Below are positions 52,115-61,090 of a DNA stretch of 64,000 bases, in pieces (the stretch's first letter is position 1; each line of letters opens with the position of its first letter). The DNA lies in NCBI RefSeq assembly GCF_013375535.1, contig NZ_JABXJG010000002.1:62001-126000 (forward strand), read 5' to 3'. The translations under genes and the position numbers were made by a program. Below the pieces are notes generated by a model. It made no database searches and was not told the origin of the DNA. It worked only from the letters and a program-made list of their open reading frames with translations. This DNA comes from Sphingobium sp. 15-1 (lineage in GTDB: Bacteria; Pseudomonadota; Alphaproteobacteria; Sphingomonadales; Sphingomonadaceae).

Positions 52115-55100
52115 TGATGGATAAGTCCCGCACCCGTTCGAGGCCAAACCGTTCTGCCCTGGCCCTGTTGGGCGGTTGCGCCAGCGTGATCGCGCTTGGC
52201 TGGAGCATGCCCGCCGCCGCGCAGACCGCGTTCCAGGGCAATTATTCCGTGGTGTTGGGGTCGGCGTCGATCACGCGGGGTACGACCGACACCATCGCGG
52301 TCAACGGGTCGGAAACGGTGATCAACTGGACGCCGAGCGACACCAGCGGGACGGGAACGATCGACTTCCTGCCCAATGGGCGGACTGCGCAGTTCACCAT
52401 CAATGTCAGCGCGCCCATCAGCGACTATACGGTGCTGAACCGCATCCTGCCGGTCGACGGCAACGGCCTGCCGGTGTCGCGCATCGTCGCGCTCAACGGC
52501 ACGGTCCAGTCCGACCTGTTCGGCAGCGCGGGCGGGAAGGTCTGGTTCTATGCGCCCGGCGGGATCATCGCCGGGCCGACCAGCGTCTTCAATGTAGGGT
52601 CGCTGGTGCTGACCAGCAACGACATCGACCTGAGCGGGCCGAATGGCGGCAGCCTCTACGGACCCGGCGGCGAAATCCGCTTCCGGGGCGTGGCGGGCAG
52701 CAACGCGGCGGTCGAGGTTCAGGCGGGCGCGCAGATCAACGCGCTGGCGGCGGGCAGCTATGTCGCGCTGGTGGCGCCGCGGGTGGTGCAGGCGGGGGCG
52801 GTGAGCGTCGACGGATCGACTGCCTATGTCGGGGCGGAAGCGGCCGACATCACGATCAACGGCGGCCTGTTCGACATAGCGATCAGCGCGGGCACGACTG
52901 ACGCCAATGGCGTGGTGCATAGCGGCACGACCGCTCCTCCCGCTGCGGGCGGGAGCGGCAATCCCCAGCGCGTCTATATGGTCGCGGTGCCGAAGAACAA
53001 TGCGCTGACCATGCTGCTGTCGGGCGATGTCGGCTATACGGCGGCGGCCACGGCAACGCCGGTCGGCAGCGCGATCATATTGTCGGCGGGCTCGGACGTC
53101 GGTCACGACGGCTTCGGCAATGCCGTCACGGCGCCCAATGCCACCGCGAGCGCGGAGGCGGGCTTCAGCATCGGATCGGGCAACTGGCAATTCGACCTGA
53201 CCGGCGTGGCGACCGGCGGCATCGTGGTGCGGCCCACCGTCGCCACCCATTTCATCGGCAATGTGACGCTCTCCGCTGACCAGAGCATCGCCCTGCAGGC
53301 CGATCAAGCGGGCGCGATCACGGCCGACAAGGATATGACTCTGAACGCGGGCTTCGGCGCCGTGGGCGGCCGGATCGACCTGCTCGCCTTTGGCGGAAAC
53401 GGTTCGGCGGCGACCAACGGGCAGATCGACGTCACCGGCGGTCTGACGCTGAACGCCATCGGCAATGGCGAGGCCGGCGTCAGCGCGCCGCCACCGATCG
53501 GCGCGGACGCCAGCGGCGGCACGATCAACCTGATCGCGACAGGCGGCCTGATCAGGGCGGGGAGCCTGAGCGCCAATGCCATGGGCTATGCGGGCTATGG
53601 CAGCGACCGTTCCGGCAATGCGACGGGCGGCGCGATCACCCTGTCGGCGCTGACCGCCGCCGGACCGTCGGGGACGGAAGGGGGGACGCTGCGCTTTGGC
53701 GACACGTCGCTCGATGCGTCGGCGGGCACCGCCTTTCAGGTTTCGCTGCCGCCGGTCGATGGCGGCCATGCGACTGGCGGGACCATCGCCATCACCGGGA
53801 CATCGGGCGCGGCGATTGCGGGCGGGCTCGATCTGGGATCGGTCGACGCCATCGCGCAGGCGACCGCCGGCGTCGCCAGCACCGGTAGCGCGGGCGACGC
53901 CACCGGCGGCAATATCGGCGTGACCATATCCAGCGGCACGCACCAATGGGCGAGCTTCTTCGCGGACGTCAGCGCCGCCCCCGGCTATGCGACCGAGGGC
54001 GGAAGCTATGGCGTGGTGATCCCCGGCGCGACCGGCATCGACATCGACATAGGCGGGACGGGCAAGCTCGACATCCTCAATTCCGTTTCGCTCTATGCCG
54101 ATTCGCGGGCCTATGGCGGCGGCGCTTCGGGCGGGGTCTTGCGGGGCGGGCGGATCAACGTCTTCGCGCATGACGGGGGCAGCTTCTCCATCGCGCAGGA
54201 TCTGTTCGCCAGCGCGGATGCCTCCAGCTATCCGGCCTTTGCGGGATCGACCTTCCTCTCGCCCCGGACGGCCGACGTCATTGGCGGGACCATCAGCATC
54301 GGCGCCTCGGGCGGCAGCTTCAGCGCGGCCGGGCTTTACGCCAGCGCCAGCGGGTCGGCGGGCGATGCGCCCGACGTCGCGGGCAGCGGATCGGGCGGCA
54401 GCGTGACGCTGTTCGCCAGCGCATCCGGCGGGCAGCGGGGCAGTTTCTCGCTCAGCGATTGCGTCAGCTATCTTTGCCGCGTCTATGCCGATGGCCGTGG
54501 CGCCGCGGGCGTCGACGGTTCGAACGGCACGGGTGGGTCTGTCCTGCTCTATGCCAGCGACGCTGATTTTTCGGCGGCGGCCGACCTTTCGCTGCATGCC
54601 GACGGCACGGGCGCGGGTGCGGCTTCCGACGGGATCGCCGGGCGTGGCGGCGACGGGCTGGGCGGCGGCGTGACGGTGGAAAGCCGCCTGGGCGCGGCCG
54701 GGACCGCCGACCTCACATTCGGCAATCTTTTCCTGTCGGCGGAGGGGAGTTCGGCCCCGTCGATCGACGGCATGTTCTTCAATGGCGGCGATGCCGGGAG
54801 TGGGACCGGCGGCACAGTTAATGTCAATATCCTCGGCGGCAAGCTGACCGCCACTCTGGTGGATGCGCGGGCGACCGGCTATGGCGGCGCCGCGGCCGAA
54901 AACTGCCTGACCTGCGAAGGCGGCGGAACGAGCCCGTTCCAGGCGGGCAGCGGGCAAGGCGGGTCGGCGGGCTTCCTGATGTCCGGCGGGACGGCGACCA
55001 TCGCCACGCTCACGCTTCGCGCGCAGGGCACGGGCGGCGAGGCGGACGGCGCGAACGATCCCCTATCGGTGGCGGCGCTCGCCGGGAGCGGGCTGGGCGG

Positions 55101-58100
55101 CGGCGCACTGCTGGAATCGCGCGGCGGATCGCTGCAGGTGACGACGCTGACGATCGATGCGAGCGCCGCCGGGGGCGCTGGCTATTCCGTTTTCCAGGCG
55201 GATGGTGCGGATGGCGGGACCGGTACAGGCGGCAATGCGGCATTGCTGATGACTGCGGGTGGCACCGGGCAGGTCACGGTCGATGGCACCGCCATCGTGC
55301 GGGCGCTGGGCAAGGGCGGCATCGGGGCGGAGACGGGCGCGGACGGCGCCGGCAGCTATCGTGCGGGCGCGGGCGGCTTCGGCCTGGGCGGGATTGCCGA
55401 TATGACGCTGGCCGGGGGCCGGTTGAGCGCGCCTTCGCTGCTGGTCTCGGCGGAAGGAATCGGCGGCGCGGGCGGCAATAATGGCAGCGACGGAGCGGGC
55501 GGCGCGGCAGGCGACGGCATGGGCGGCACGGCGCGTTTCTCCTATCTCAACGAAGGCCATGCGATCGACGCGATCGTGATCAAGGCCGACGGGCAGGGCG
55601 GTCAGGCGGGCCATAGCGGCTTCAGCAGCTTCGACATCAACGGCAATCCGACTTTCTTCTATGGCACCGGCGTCGGCGGCGCGGGCGGCCGGGGCCTCGG
55701 CGGCAGCGCGACCATGCTGGTCGACGTCGACCCCGTTTTCGCGGATCTGACCGTCAGCGCCGACGGCATCGGCAGCATGGGCGGCGGCGGCGGCACCGGC
55801 AGCATGGGCGGCATGGGGACGGGCGGCACGGCGACGCTCGACCTGGCGTTCGGCGCGACGACGGTGAGCGGCGCGCTGCGCGTGACGGCTTCAGGCCTGG
55901 GCGGCCTGGGCGGCACGGGCTACGACAATAGCGGCGGGCGTGGCGGCGATGCGCTGGGCGGGACTGCGACATTCGGTCTGGCGGGGTCGTCGACCGTGCT
56001 GGATGCGGTCGACATTGGGGTGCTGGCCGAAGCGCTTGGCGGTGCGGGGGGCCAAAGCGGCCTGCGCAGCGGCGCGGGGCTTGCCGGCGCGGACGGCGGC
56101 GATGCGAGCGGCGGCACGGCATTGTTCGGCCTCAACGCGGGCGCGAGCGCGATAACGGGCATTGCCTTGCGGGTCAGCGGCAATGCGACGGGCGGCGACG
56201 GCGCCTCCGGCACGGCGGGGCCGGTCGGCGGCTATGGCGGAGCGGGCGGCCATGCCGTCGCGGGCTCAGCCACCTTGCGGATCAGCGATGCGCATATGGC
56301 CTTCAGCAGCGGATTGCCCAAGGCGCCGGGGTACAGCATTACGGCTGTTGGCCAGGGTGGCCTGGGCGCTGACGGCAGCGCAGGCAGCAATGCCGGATTG
56401 AGCGGCGGGCTTGGCGGTCGCGGCGGCGATGGCGCGGGCGGCATCGCGGCGTTCGATGCCGGCAACGGTGATTATGTGCTGGGCGGCATAAACGTGCTGG
56501 CCGATGGGTTGGGCGGTCCTGGCGGAATCGGCGGTGCCGGGCCGGGCGGCGGTTCGGCCGGGGGAGCGATAGGCCTAGGCAGCGGCGGCACGGCCAGCTT
56601 CGGCAATGGCGACAGCGGCACGATGTTGCCAGGCGCGCAGCGGCTGATCGACTTGCTTTTCATGAGCGCGAGCGGCGACGCGAGCGGGCTCGTTCAATTT
56701 ACCGACAGCAGCACGGCGGCGGGCGGCGGCCTGCGGGTCAACGGATCGATCGCGCTGGCCAGCCTGGGCGCGCCGGTCGCTGGATTCTCCGGCATTTCCG
56801 TCACGGCGAGCAACAGCGTGCAGATCGGCGGAAACGCTGATTTCACCAGCGACGGGCCGCTTGCCTTCGCCTTTGCCGGAACAGGCGGCATATCGGTGAC
56901 GGGGGCGCTGACCGGCCTGTCGGCCACGCGCATCGACCTCAGCCATAGTGGGCGGCTCGCAGGCAGCGATAGCCTGTCCGCCGACAGCATATTGTTCACG
57001 ACGCCGGGCGACGTGAGCCTGCTTTCGGCAGGCGCGTTGCGGGCGGTGAGCGGCCTGACAATCCTGAGCGCGGGCGGGAATATCAACCTGGCCAGCGGTA
57101 GCGAACTGGCCGCAGGCGGCGATGCGCGTCTCTTCGCGCAGGGCAGCCTGAACGGCACGGGCGCGGCCGTGCGGGCGGCGGGAACGGCCGCCATCGGCCT
57201 GGGGGGAGCGGGCGACATACTGCTGGGCGATCTGGCGTCTGGCACATTGCTGGATCAGGTCGATGCCAGCGGGAATCTCCTGGGTATGGGCGGGATCGCG
57301 ATTGGCGGCGATTTCGCGGTCTCCGGCCGGCTGGACATCGGCGCGGGCAGCGGCACCCTTTCCGCCGCCACGATCGACATCGGCATCCTGGCCGCTGGCA
57401 GTCAGCAACTGACGGCGTCCAGCGGTACGGTCCGCATCGGCAACGCGCTGATGAGCGGCGATCTGATCGTCAACTCCAGCCTGCTGCTGGGCAATGCCGA
57501 CATTGCCGGGCTGTTGCAGGTGCGGGCGCCTGCACCGACGGGCTTTGCGCAGCTCAGCGGCGCCGTGGCGGCGGGATCGATCGACATCGACGCGGGCGCG
57601 ATCGCCAGCAACGGCCTGACGGCCCGCAATGGCGGCATAGCGCTGCAATCCGCAACGGACCTGACGGTCGTCGATGCGCGCGCGTCCGGAGCGATCGTCA
57701 TGACCGCCAATGGCGGCCTGCTCACGATCGGCAATGCGGCGGCGGGCGGCAATCTGACGCTGACGGGGCTGGGAATCAATGCATCCAGCCTGACGGCTGG
57801 TGGCCAGAGCCTGTTGAATGCGGGCGCAGGCAACCTGATCGTGAGCGACATCGCATCGGCGGGCATGATCACGGCCAATGGCGGCATCGTCAGCCTTGGC
57901 GCGACCGGCGCCATGAACATCGCGCAGGCCAATGCCTCCTCCGGACCGCTCACATTGAATGCGGGGGGCGTTCTTTCCATTGTCGATGCAAGCTCCGCGG
58001 GCGACATGACCCTGGGCGGGGGAGTGATCGCTGCAACGACGCTCAATGCTGGGGGATTGCTGACGGCTACCTCGGCAGGCGATGCCAGCTTCACCAGCGT

Positions 58101-59595
58101 GACGTCGCAGGCAGGGGCCATCGTGATGAACGCCGGGGCTTTGCTGTCCGTCTTCGACGCCAGTGCGGCAGGCAATCTGACGCTGAGCGGCGGCACGGTC
58201 AATGCAACGACGCTCAATGCGGTGGGGCTGGTGACGGCCACCTCGACAGGCGATGCCAGCTTCACCAGCGTGACATCACAGGCAGGAGCTATCGTGTTGA
58301 ACGCGGGAGCCTTGCTGTCCGTCTTCGACGCCAATGCGGCGGGCAATCTGACGCTGAACGGCGGCACGATCAATGCTACGACGCTCAATGCAGTGGGGCG
58401 GGTGGCGGCTACTGCGACGGCAAATGCGAATTTCGGCAGCGTGACGTCGCAGACGGGGGATATTGTGTTGAATGCCGGCGGGCTGCTCGGTCTGACCGCA
58501 TTGATCGACGCGGGGACGATCACCCTTGGGTCGAGCGATATTGTCATCGGCGGGGCCGCCCAGATCGGCGGTCTGAGCAGGACCAGCCGCATCACCTTCA
58601 ATGCGGTGAACCTGCAGCAACCCGCCTATATCGGCGGCAATGACGTGGCTGGAACCTACAGCCTTTCGGCGGCGGAACTGGCGCGGATCGCGGCGGCCGA
58701 TCTTGCCATCAACGCTCCGGCACGGGGCGTCTCCGGCACGCCCGACCTCATCGTGCAGGATTTGACGCTCGGCACCGCCAATCTGGCGAGCGGCGGCGTG
58801 CTGGCGATCGGCACCAGCGGTCACCTGCGCGTTCAGGGCGCGGTGCGGCTGACGGGGCGGACGGGACAGGGCGGACTGACGCTTTCGGCGGGCCAGGCGC
58901 TGGAAGTGGTTGCGGGCCCCGGCCTGATCGACATCAGCGACGGCAATGGCGGATTGGGCGGCCTGCTGACGCTCGACGGCCCAAGCATCATCGTCGCGAC
59001 CTTGCCCGCTATTGCGGACGTTGCGGCGGCCGGATCGCTCTACGCCCGCGAGCTGCGTCTGGCGCGAAATGACGGATTGGTGAACGACGCGGGCATGCTG
59101 CGCGCCGGAACCATCCGGGTCAGCGCAGCCCAGGCCTTCTTCATTCAGAATTCGGGCGTTTCCACCGCGATCCCTGAAAGGCGCGGCTTTACCGCCGGCA
59201 ATTTGTTGATCGACGCGCAGGGCACTGGGCTCCAGATCGCCATTAACGGACAACTGGCTTTGCCGGCGGGCGGCTTCGCACGCGGGCTGGAGACGATTCC
59301 ACTCGTCGCGGTCAACGGCGCCTATGCGCTGGGATCGAAGGTCAATGGCTGCCTGATCGGCAATCCCGCGGCTTGCCTCAGTTCCGGCTTGGATAGCCGG
59401 GACACCTGGAATGGCGTGCTCGATCCTTCGGTGCAGGTCGGACGCATCTTCACTCTCTCCCTGATCGAGCTGCGGGACATAGTGGCGCAAGGCTATCCGC
59501 CGCTGATCGACGAGCCGGTGACCGGCGCGGGCAATGAGGATTTGTGGGAGCGGTCCTGCGGCCGACCGGACGAACCGGCCTGCGATGCGCCTTGA
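52114..59595 (+). CDS. Large filamentous-haemagglutinin-type TpsA exoprotein, 2493 aa
   Basis: The cargo of the TpsB upstream. Signal peptide to about residue 37 (MPAAAQ), then the TPS/haemagglutinin N-terminal domain (VFNVGSLVLTSNDIDLSG, WFYAPGGIIAGPTSV). The middle part (about 450-1550) is extremely rich in Gly and Ala with GGxGG and GTGG segments; the rest reads as beta-helix repeats (NLTLSGGTVNATTLNA), with a near-exact 57-residue tandem repeat at DNA 58039-58500. The C-terminus has two cysteines (ERSCGRPDEPACDAP). The start ATG at 52114 overlaps the tpsB stop; the frame further upstream is tpsB shadow. Likely a surface fibre or adhesin. Confidence 0.93.
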   Translation: MMDKSRTRSRPNRSALALLGGCASVIALGWSMPAAAQTAFQGNYSVVLGSASITRGTTDTIAVNGSETVINWTPSDTSGTGTIDFLPNGRTAQFTINVSAPISDYTVLNRILPVDGNGLPVSRIVALNGTVQSDLFGSAGGKVWFYAPGGIIAGPTSVFNVGSLVLTSNDIDLSGPNGGSLYGPGGEIRFRGVAGSNAAVEVQAGAQINALAAGSYVALVAPRVVQAGAVSVDGSTAYVGAEAADITINGGLFDIAISAGTTDANGVVHSGTTAPPAAGGSGNPQRVYMVAVPKNNALTMLLSGDVGYTAAATATPVGSAIILSAGSDVGHDGFGNAVTAPNATASAEAGFSIGSGNWQFDLTGVATGGIVVRPTVATHFIGNVTLSADQSIALQADQAGAITADKDMTLNAGFGAVGGRIDLLAFGGNGSAATNGQIDVTGGLTLNAIGNGEAGVSAPPPIGADASGGTINLIATGGLIRAGSLSANAMGYAGYGSDRSGNATGGAITLSALTAAGPSGTEGGTLRFGDTSLDASAGTAFQVSLPPVDGGHATGGTIAITGTSGAAIAGGLDLGSVDAIAQATAGVASTGSAGDATGGNIGVTISSGTHQWASFFADVSAAPGYATEGGSYGVVIPGATGIDIDIGGTGKLDILNSVSLYADSRAYGGGASGGVLRGGRINVFAHDGGSFSIAQDLFASADASSYPAFAGSTFLSPRTADVIGGTISIGASGGSFSAAGLYASASGSAGDAPDVAGSGSGGSVTLFASASGGQRGSFSLSDCVSYLCRVYADGRGAAGVDGSNGTGGSVLLYASDADFSAAADLSLHADGTGAGAASDGIAGRGGDGLGGGVTVESRLGAAGTADLTFGNLFLSAEGSSAPSIDGMFFNGGDAGSGTGGTVNVNILGGKLTATLVDARATGYGGAAAENCLTCEGGGTSPFQAGSGQGGSAGFLMSGGTATIATLTLRAQGTGGEADGANDPLSVAALAGSGLGGGALLESRGGSLQVTTLTIDASAAGGAGYSVFQADGADGGTGTGGNAALLMTAGGTGQVTVDGTAIVRALGKGGIGAETGADGAGSYRAGAGGFGLGGIADMTLAGGRLSAPSLLVSAEGIGGAGGNNGSDGAGGAAGDGMGGTARFSYLNEGHAIDAIVIKADGQGGQAGHSGFSSFDINGNPTFFYGTGVGGAGGRGLGGSATMLVDVDPVFADLTVSADGIGSMGGGGGTGSMGGMGTGGTATLDLAFGATTVSGALRVTASGLGGLGGTGYDNSGGRGGDALGGTATFGLAGSSTVLDAVDIGVLAEALGGAGGQSGLRSGAGLAGADGGDASGGTALFGLNAGASAITGIALRVSGNATGGDGASGTAGPVGGYGGAGGHAVAGSATLRISDAHMAFSSGLPKAPGYSITAVGQGGLGADGSAGSNAGLSGGLGGRGGDGAGGIAAFDAGNGDYVLGGINVLADGLGGPGGIGGAGPGGGSAGGAIGLGSGGTASFGNGDSGTMLPGAQRLIDLLFMSASGDASGLVQFTDSSTAAGGGLRVNGSIALASLGAPVAGFSGISVTASNSVQIGGNADFTSDGPLAFAFAGTGGISVTGALTGLSATRIDLSHSGRLAGSDSLSADSILFTTPGDVSLLSAGALRAVSGLTILSAGGNINLASGSELAAGGDARLFAQGSLNGTGAAVRAAGTAAIGLGGAGDILLGDLASGTLLDQVDASGNLLGMGGIAIGGDFAVSGRLDIGAGSGTLSAATIDIGILAAGSQQLTASSGTVRIGNALMSGDLIVNSSLLLGNADIAGLLQVRAPAPTGFAQLSGAVAAGSIDIDAGAIASNGLTARNGGIALQSATDLTVVDARASGAIVMTANGGLLTIGNAAAGGNLTLTGLGINASSLTAGGQSLLNAGAGNLIVSDIASAGMITANGGIVSLGATGAMNIAQANASSGPLTLNAGGVLSIVDASSAGDMTLGGGVIAATTLNAGGLLTATSAGDASFTSVTSQAGAIVMNAGALLSVFDASAAGNLTLSGGTVNATTLNAVGLVTATSTGDASFTSVTSQAGAIVLNAGALLSVFDANAAGNLTLNGGTINATTLNAVGRVAATATANANFGSVTSQTGDIVLNAGGLLGLTALIDAGTITLGSSDIVIGGAAQIGGLSRTSRITFNAVNLQQPAYIGGNDVAGTYSLSAAELARIAAADLAINAPARGVSGTPDLIVQDLTLGTANLASGGVLAIGTSGHLRVQGAVRLTGRTGQGGLTLSAGQALEVVAGPGLIDISDGNGGLGGLLTLDGPSIIVATLPAIADVAAAGSLYARELRLARNDGLVNDAGMLRAGTIRVSAAQAFFIQNSGVSTAIPERRGFTAGNLLIDAQGTGLQIAINGQLALPAGGFARGLETIPLVAVNGAYALGSKVNGCLIGNPAACLSSGLDSRDTWNGVLDPSVQVGRIFTLSLIELRDIVAQGYPPLIDEPVTGAGNEDLWERSCGRPDEPACDAP
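58039..58500 (+). repeat. 171-bp tandem repeat within tpsA
   Basis: The segment beginning ACGCTCAATGC recurs at 58039, 58210 and 58381, exactly 171 bases (57 codons) apart; the third copy fades after about 120 bases. A more diverged copy precedes the first. Units share SFTSVTSQAGAIV and GALLSVF. The high DNA identity of copies 1 and 2 indicates recent duplication or gene conversion in the shaft of the exoprotein. Confidence 0.9.
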
Positions 59596-59628
59596 TGCGC
59601 GGTCTGGAGACAAAACGGGATTGAAACA

Positions 59629-59643
59629 ACGGGTTGAACCCGT
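59629..59643. other. Palindrome in the tpsA-cytochrome gap
   Basis: ACGGGTT-G-AACCCGT is a perfect 7-bp-arm palindrome, 34 bases after the tpsA stop and 65 before the cytochrome start. No T-run follows, so it is a weak attenuator or operator candidate, not a firm terminator. Confidence 0.3.
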
Positions 59644-59707
59644 AGAGAGAGACGCGCGGTGGACGTAAGGGAAAGCGTCCGAATCAACCGGCACGGGGGC
59701 GTGACGA

Positions 59708-61090
59708 ATGGGGGGCGGTAAGGGCAGGGTGATCGGCAGATCCTTGGGAGGCATGGCGTTGGCCGTCATGCTGCTGGGGGTGCTGTTGCTGTGCGGCTTG
59801 CCCGGCGGCGGAGCGGACGCGGCTCCCGCGAGCCGGACCTATATCGGCGTCGCCTCGTGCGCTGGGTCCACCTGCCACGGCCGGATGGAGGGCGACGGCA
59901 AGGTCGTCCGCCAGGATGAACTGATGCGCTGGCAGGAGCCTTCGACGCCGGGCGGGGCGCATAGCCGGGCCTTTGCGGTGTTGAACGGCACGCGGGGGCG
60001 GCAGATCGCGGCGACCTTGGGGTTGGGCGATGCGGCTTCGGCGCCGGCTTGCCTGGGATGCCATTCCACTCCGGCGGGGGCGCGGGGGGCGCGATTCCTG
60101 GCGCAAGACGGCGTCGGATGCGAAGCCTGTCACGGCCCGGCAAGTGGCTGGATCGCGTCGCATTATGCGGTCGGGGCGAGCCATGCCGGCAATGTCGCGG
60201 CGGGGATGACGCCGCTCGACCGACCGCAGGCGCGGGCGTCGGTCTGCCTCGATTGCCATTTCGGCAGTGCGCGTGACGGGCAGTTCGTTACGCACCGGAT
60301 CATGGCGGCGGGTCATCCGCGCATTTCCTTCGAACTCGATCTTTTCTCGTCGATGCAGGCGCATCATGACGAGGACGCCGATTATGCGCAGCGCAAGGGA
60401 CGAACGGACAGCCTGAAGCTCTGGGCCGTTGGTCAGGCGATGGCGGTCGAGCGGGCGCTGACCCTCTATGCCGGGGCGAAGGGGGCGGAAGGGGCTTTCC
60501 CCGAATTCTACTTCTTCGACTGCCAGAGCTGCCATCGGCGCATCTACGATCAGGGGGAACGGAGCAAGACGTGGGAGGTCAATCCGGGGCGGCCGATTCC
60601 GGCGGGCATGCCGCCCTTCAACGATGAGAATATGATCATGCTTTCGGCGGCGGCTCGGGTCGCGGCGCCGGGACTGGCGGGGCGGTTCGATGCCGATAGC
60701 CGAGCCTTCCATGCAGCGATCGCGCGGGACCGGCGGACGGCTGTCGCGGCGGCGGGCAAGCTGGCGGGAAGTGCGCGGGCCTTGGCCGACGCCTTTGCGG
60801 CGGGCGGAATGCAGGGCGACATGGCCTTCGCCATCGTGCGCGAGATTGCGGGCAGCGCCATATCGCCGCGCTTCACCGACTATGAAGGATCGGTGCAGGC
60901 CGTGATGGCGATCGACACGCTGCTTAACGGCATGGTCAAGTCGGGTCGCGTGACCGTGGGCGCGGCGGCGGGCATCAGGGCGGACGTCAATCGCGCCTAT
61001 GCGGCGGTGAAGGAGCCGAACGCCTATCGCCCCGGCGATTTCCGTTCCGCCTTGGGCAGCGCGGCGCGCAGCATCGGGACGCTCCAATGA
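59708..61090 (+). CDS. Pentaheme cytochrome c
   Basis: A 460-residue exported multiheme cytochrome. Signal segment at about residues 12-38 (hydrophobic MALAVMLLGVLLLCGL, ADA/AP). Five heme-attachment sites: C51-X4-C56H (CAGSTCH, the wider CX4CH form), C115LGCH, C138EACH, C180LDCH and C272QSCH. Resembles the cytochrome c554 (c_554) type fold. Many histidines (HH at 219-220 and others) can be distal ligands. Its last 4 bases overlap the next gene (ATGA). It should carry electrons in the periplasm; donor and acceptor are unknown. Confidence 0.9.
   Translation: MGGGKGRVIGRSLGGMALAVMLLGVLLLCGLPGGGADAAPASRTYIGVASCAGSTCHGRMEGDGKVVRQDELMRWQEPSTPGGAHSRAFAVLNGTRGRQIAATLGLGDAASAPACLGCHSTPAGARGARFLAQDGVGCEACHGPASGWIASHYAVGASHAGNVAAGMTPLDRPQARASVCLDCHFGSARDGQFVTHRIMAAGHPRISFELDLFSSMQAHHDEDADYAQRKGRTDSLKLWAVGQAMAVERALTLYAGAKGAEGAFPEFYFFDCQSCHRRIYDQGERSKTWEVNPGRPIPAGMPPFNDENMIMLSAAARVAAPGLAGRFDADSRAFHAAIARDRRTAVAAAGKLAGSARALADAFAAGGMQGDMAFAIVREIAGSAISPRFTDYEGSVQAVMAIDTLLNGMVKSGRVTVGAAAGIRADVNRAYAAVKEPNAYRPGDFRSALGSAARSIGTLQ

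Noticed and set aside
51994..54957. 987-codon minus-strand frame opposite tpsA
   Set aside because: Arg/Ala-rich shadow of the Gly/Ala-rich tpsA; no start context or domain.
58039..58500. Regular repeats that might suggest a CRISPR array
   Set aside because: Period of 171 bases, in frame, coding for a beta-helix; no short repeats with variable spacers.
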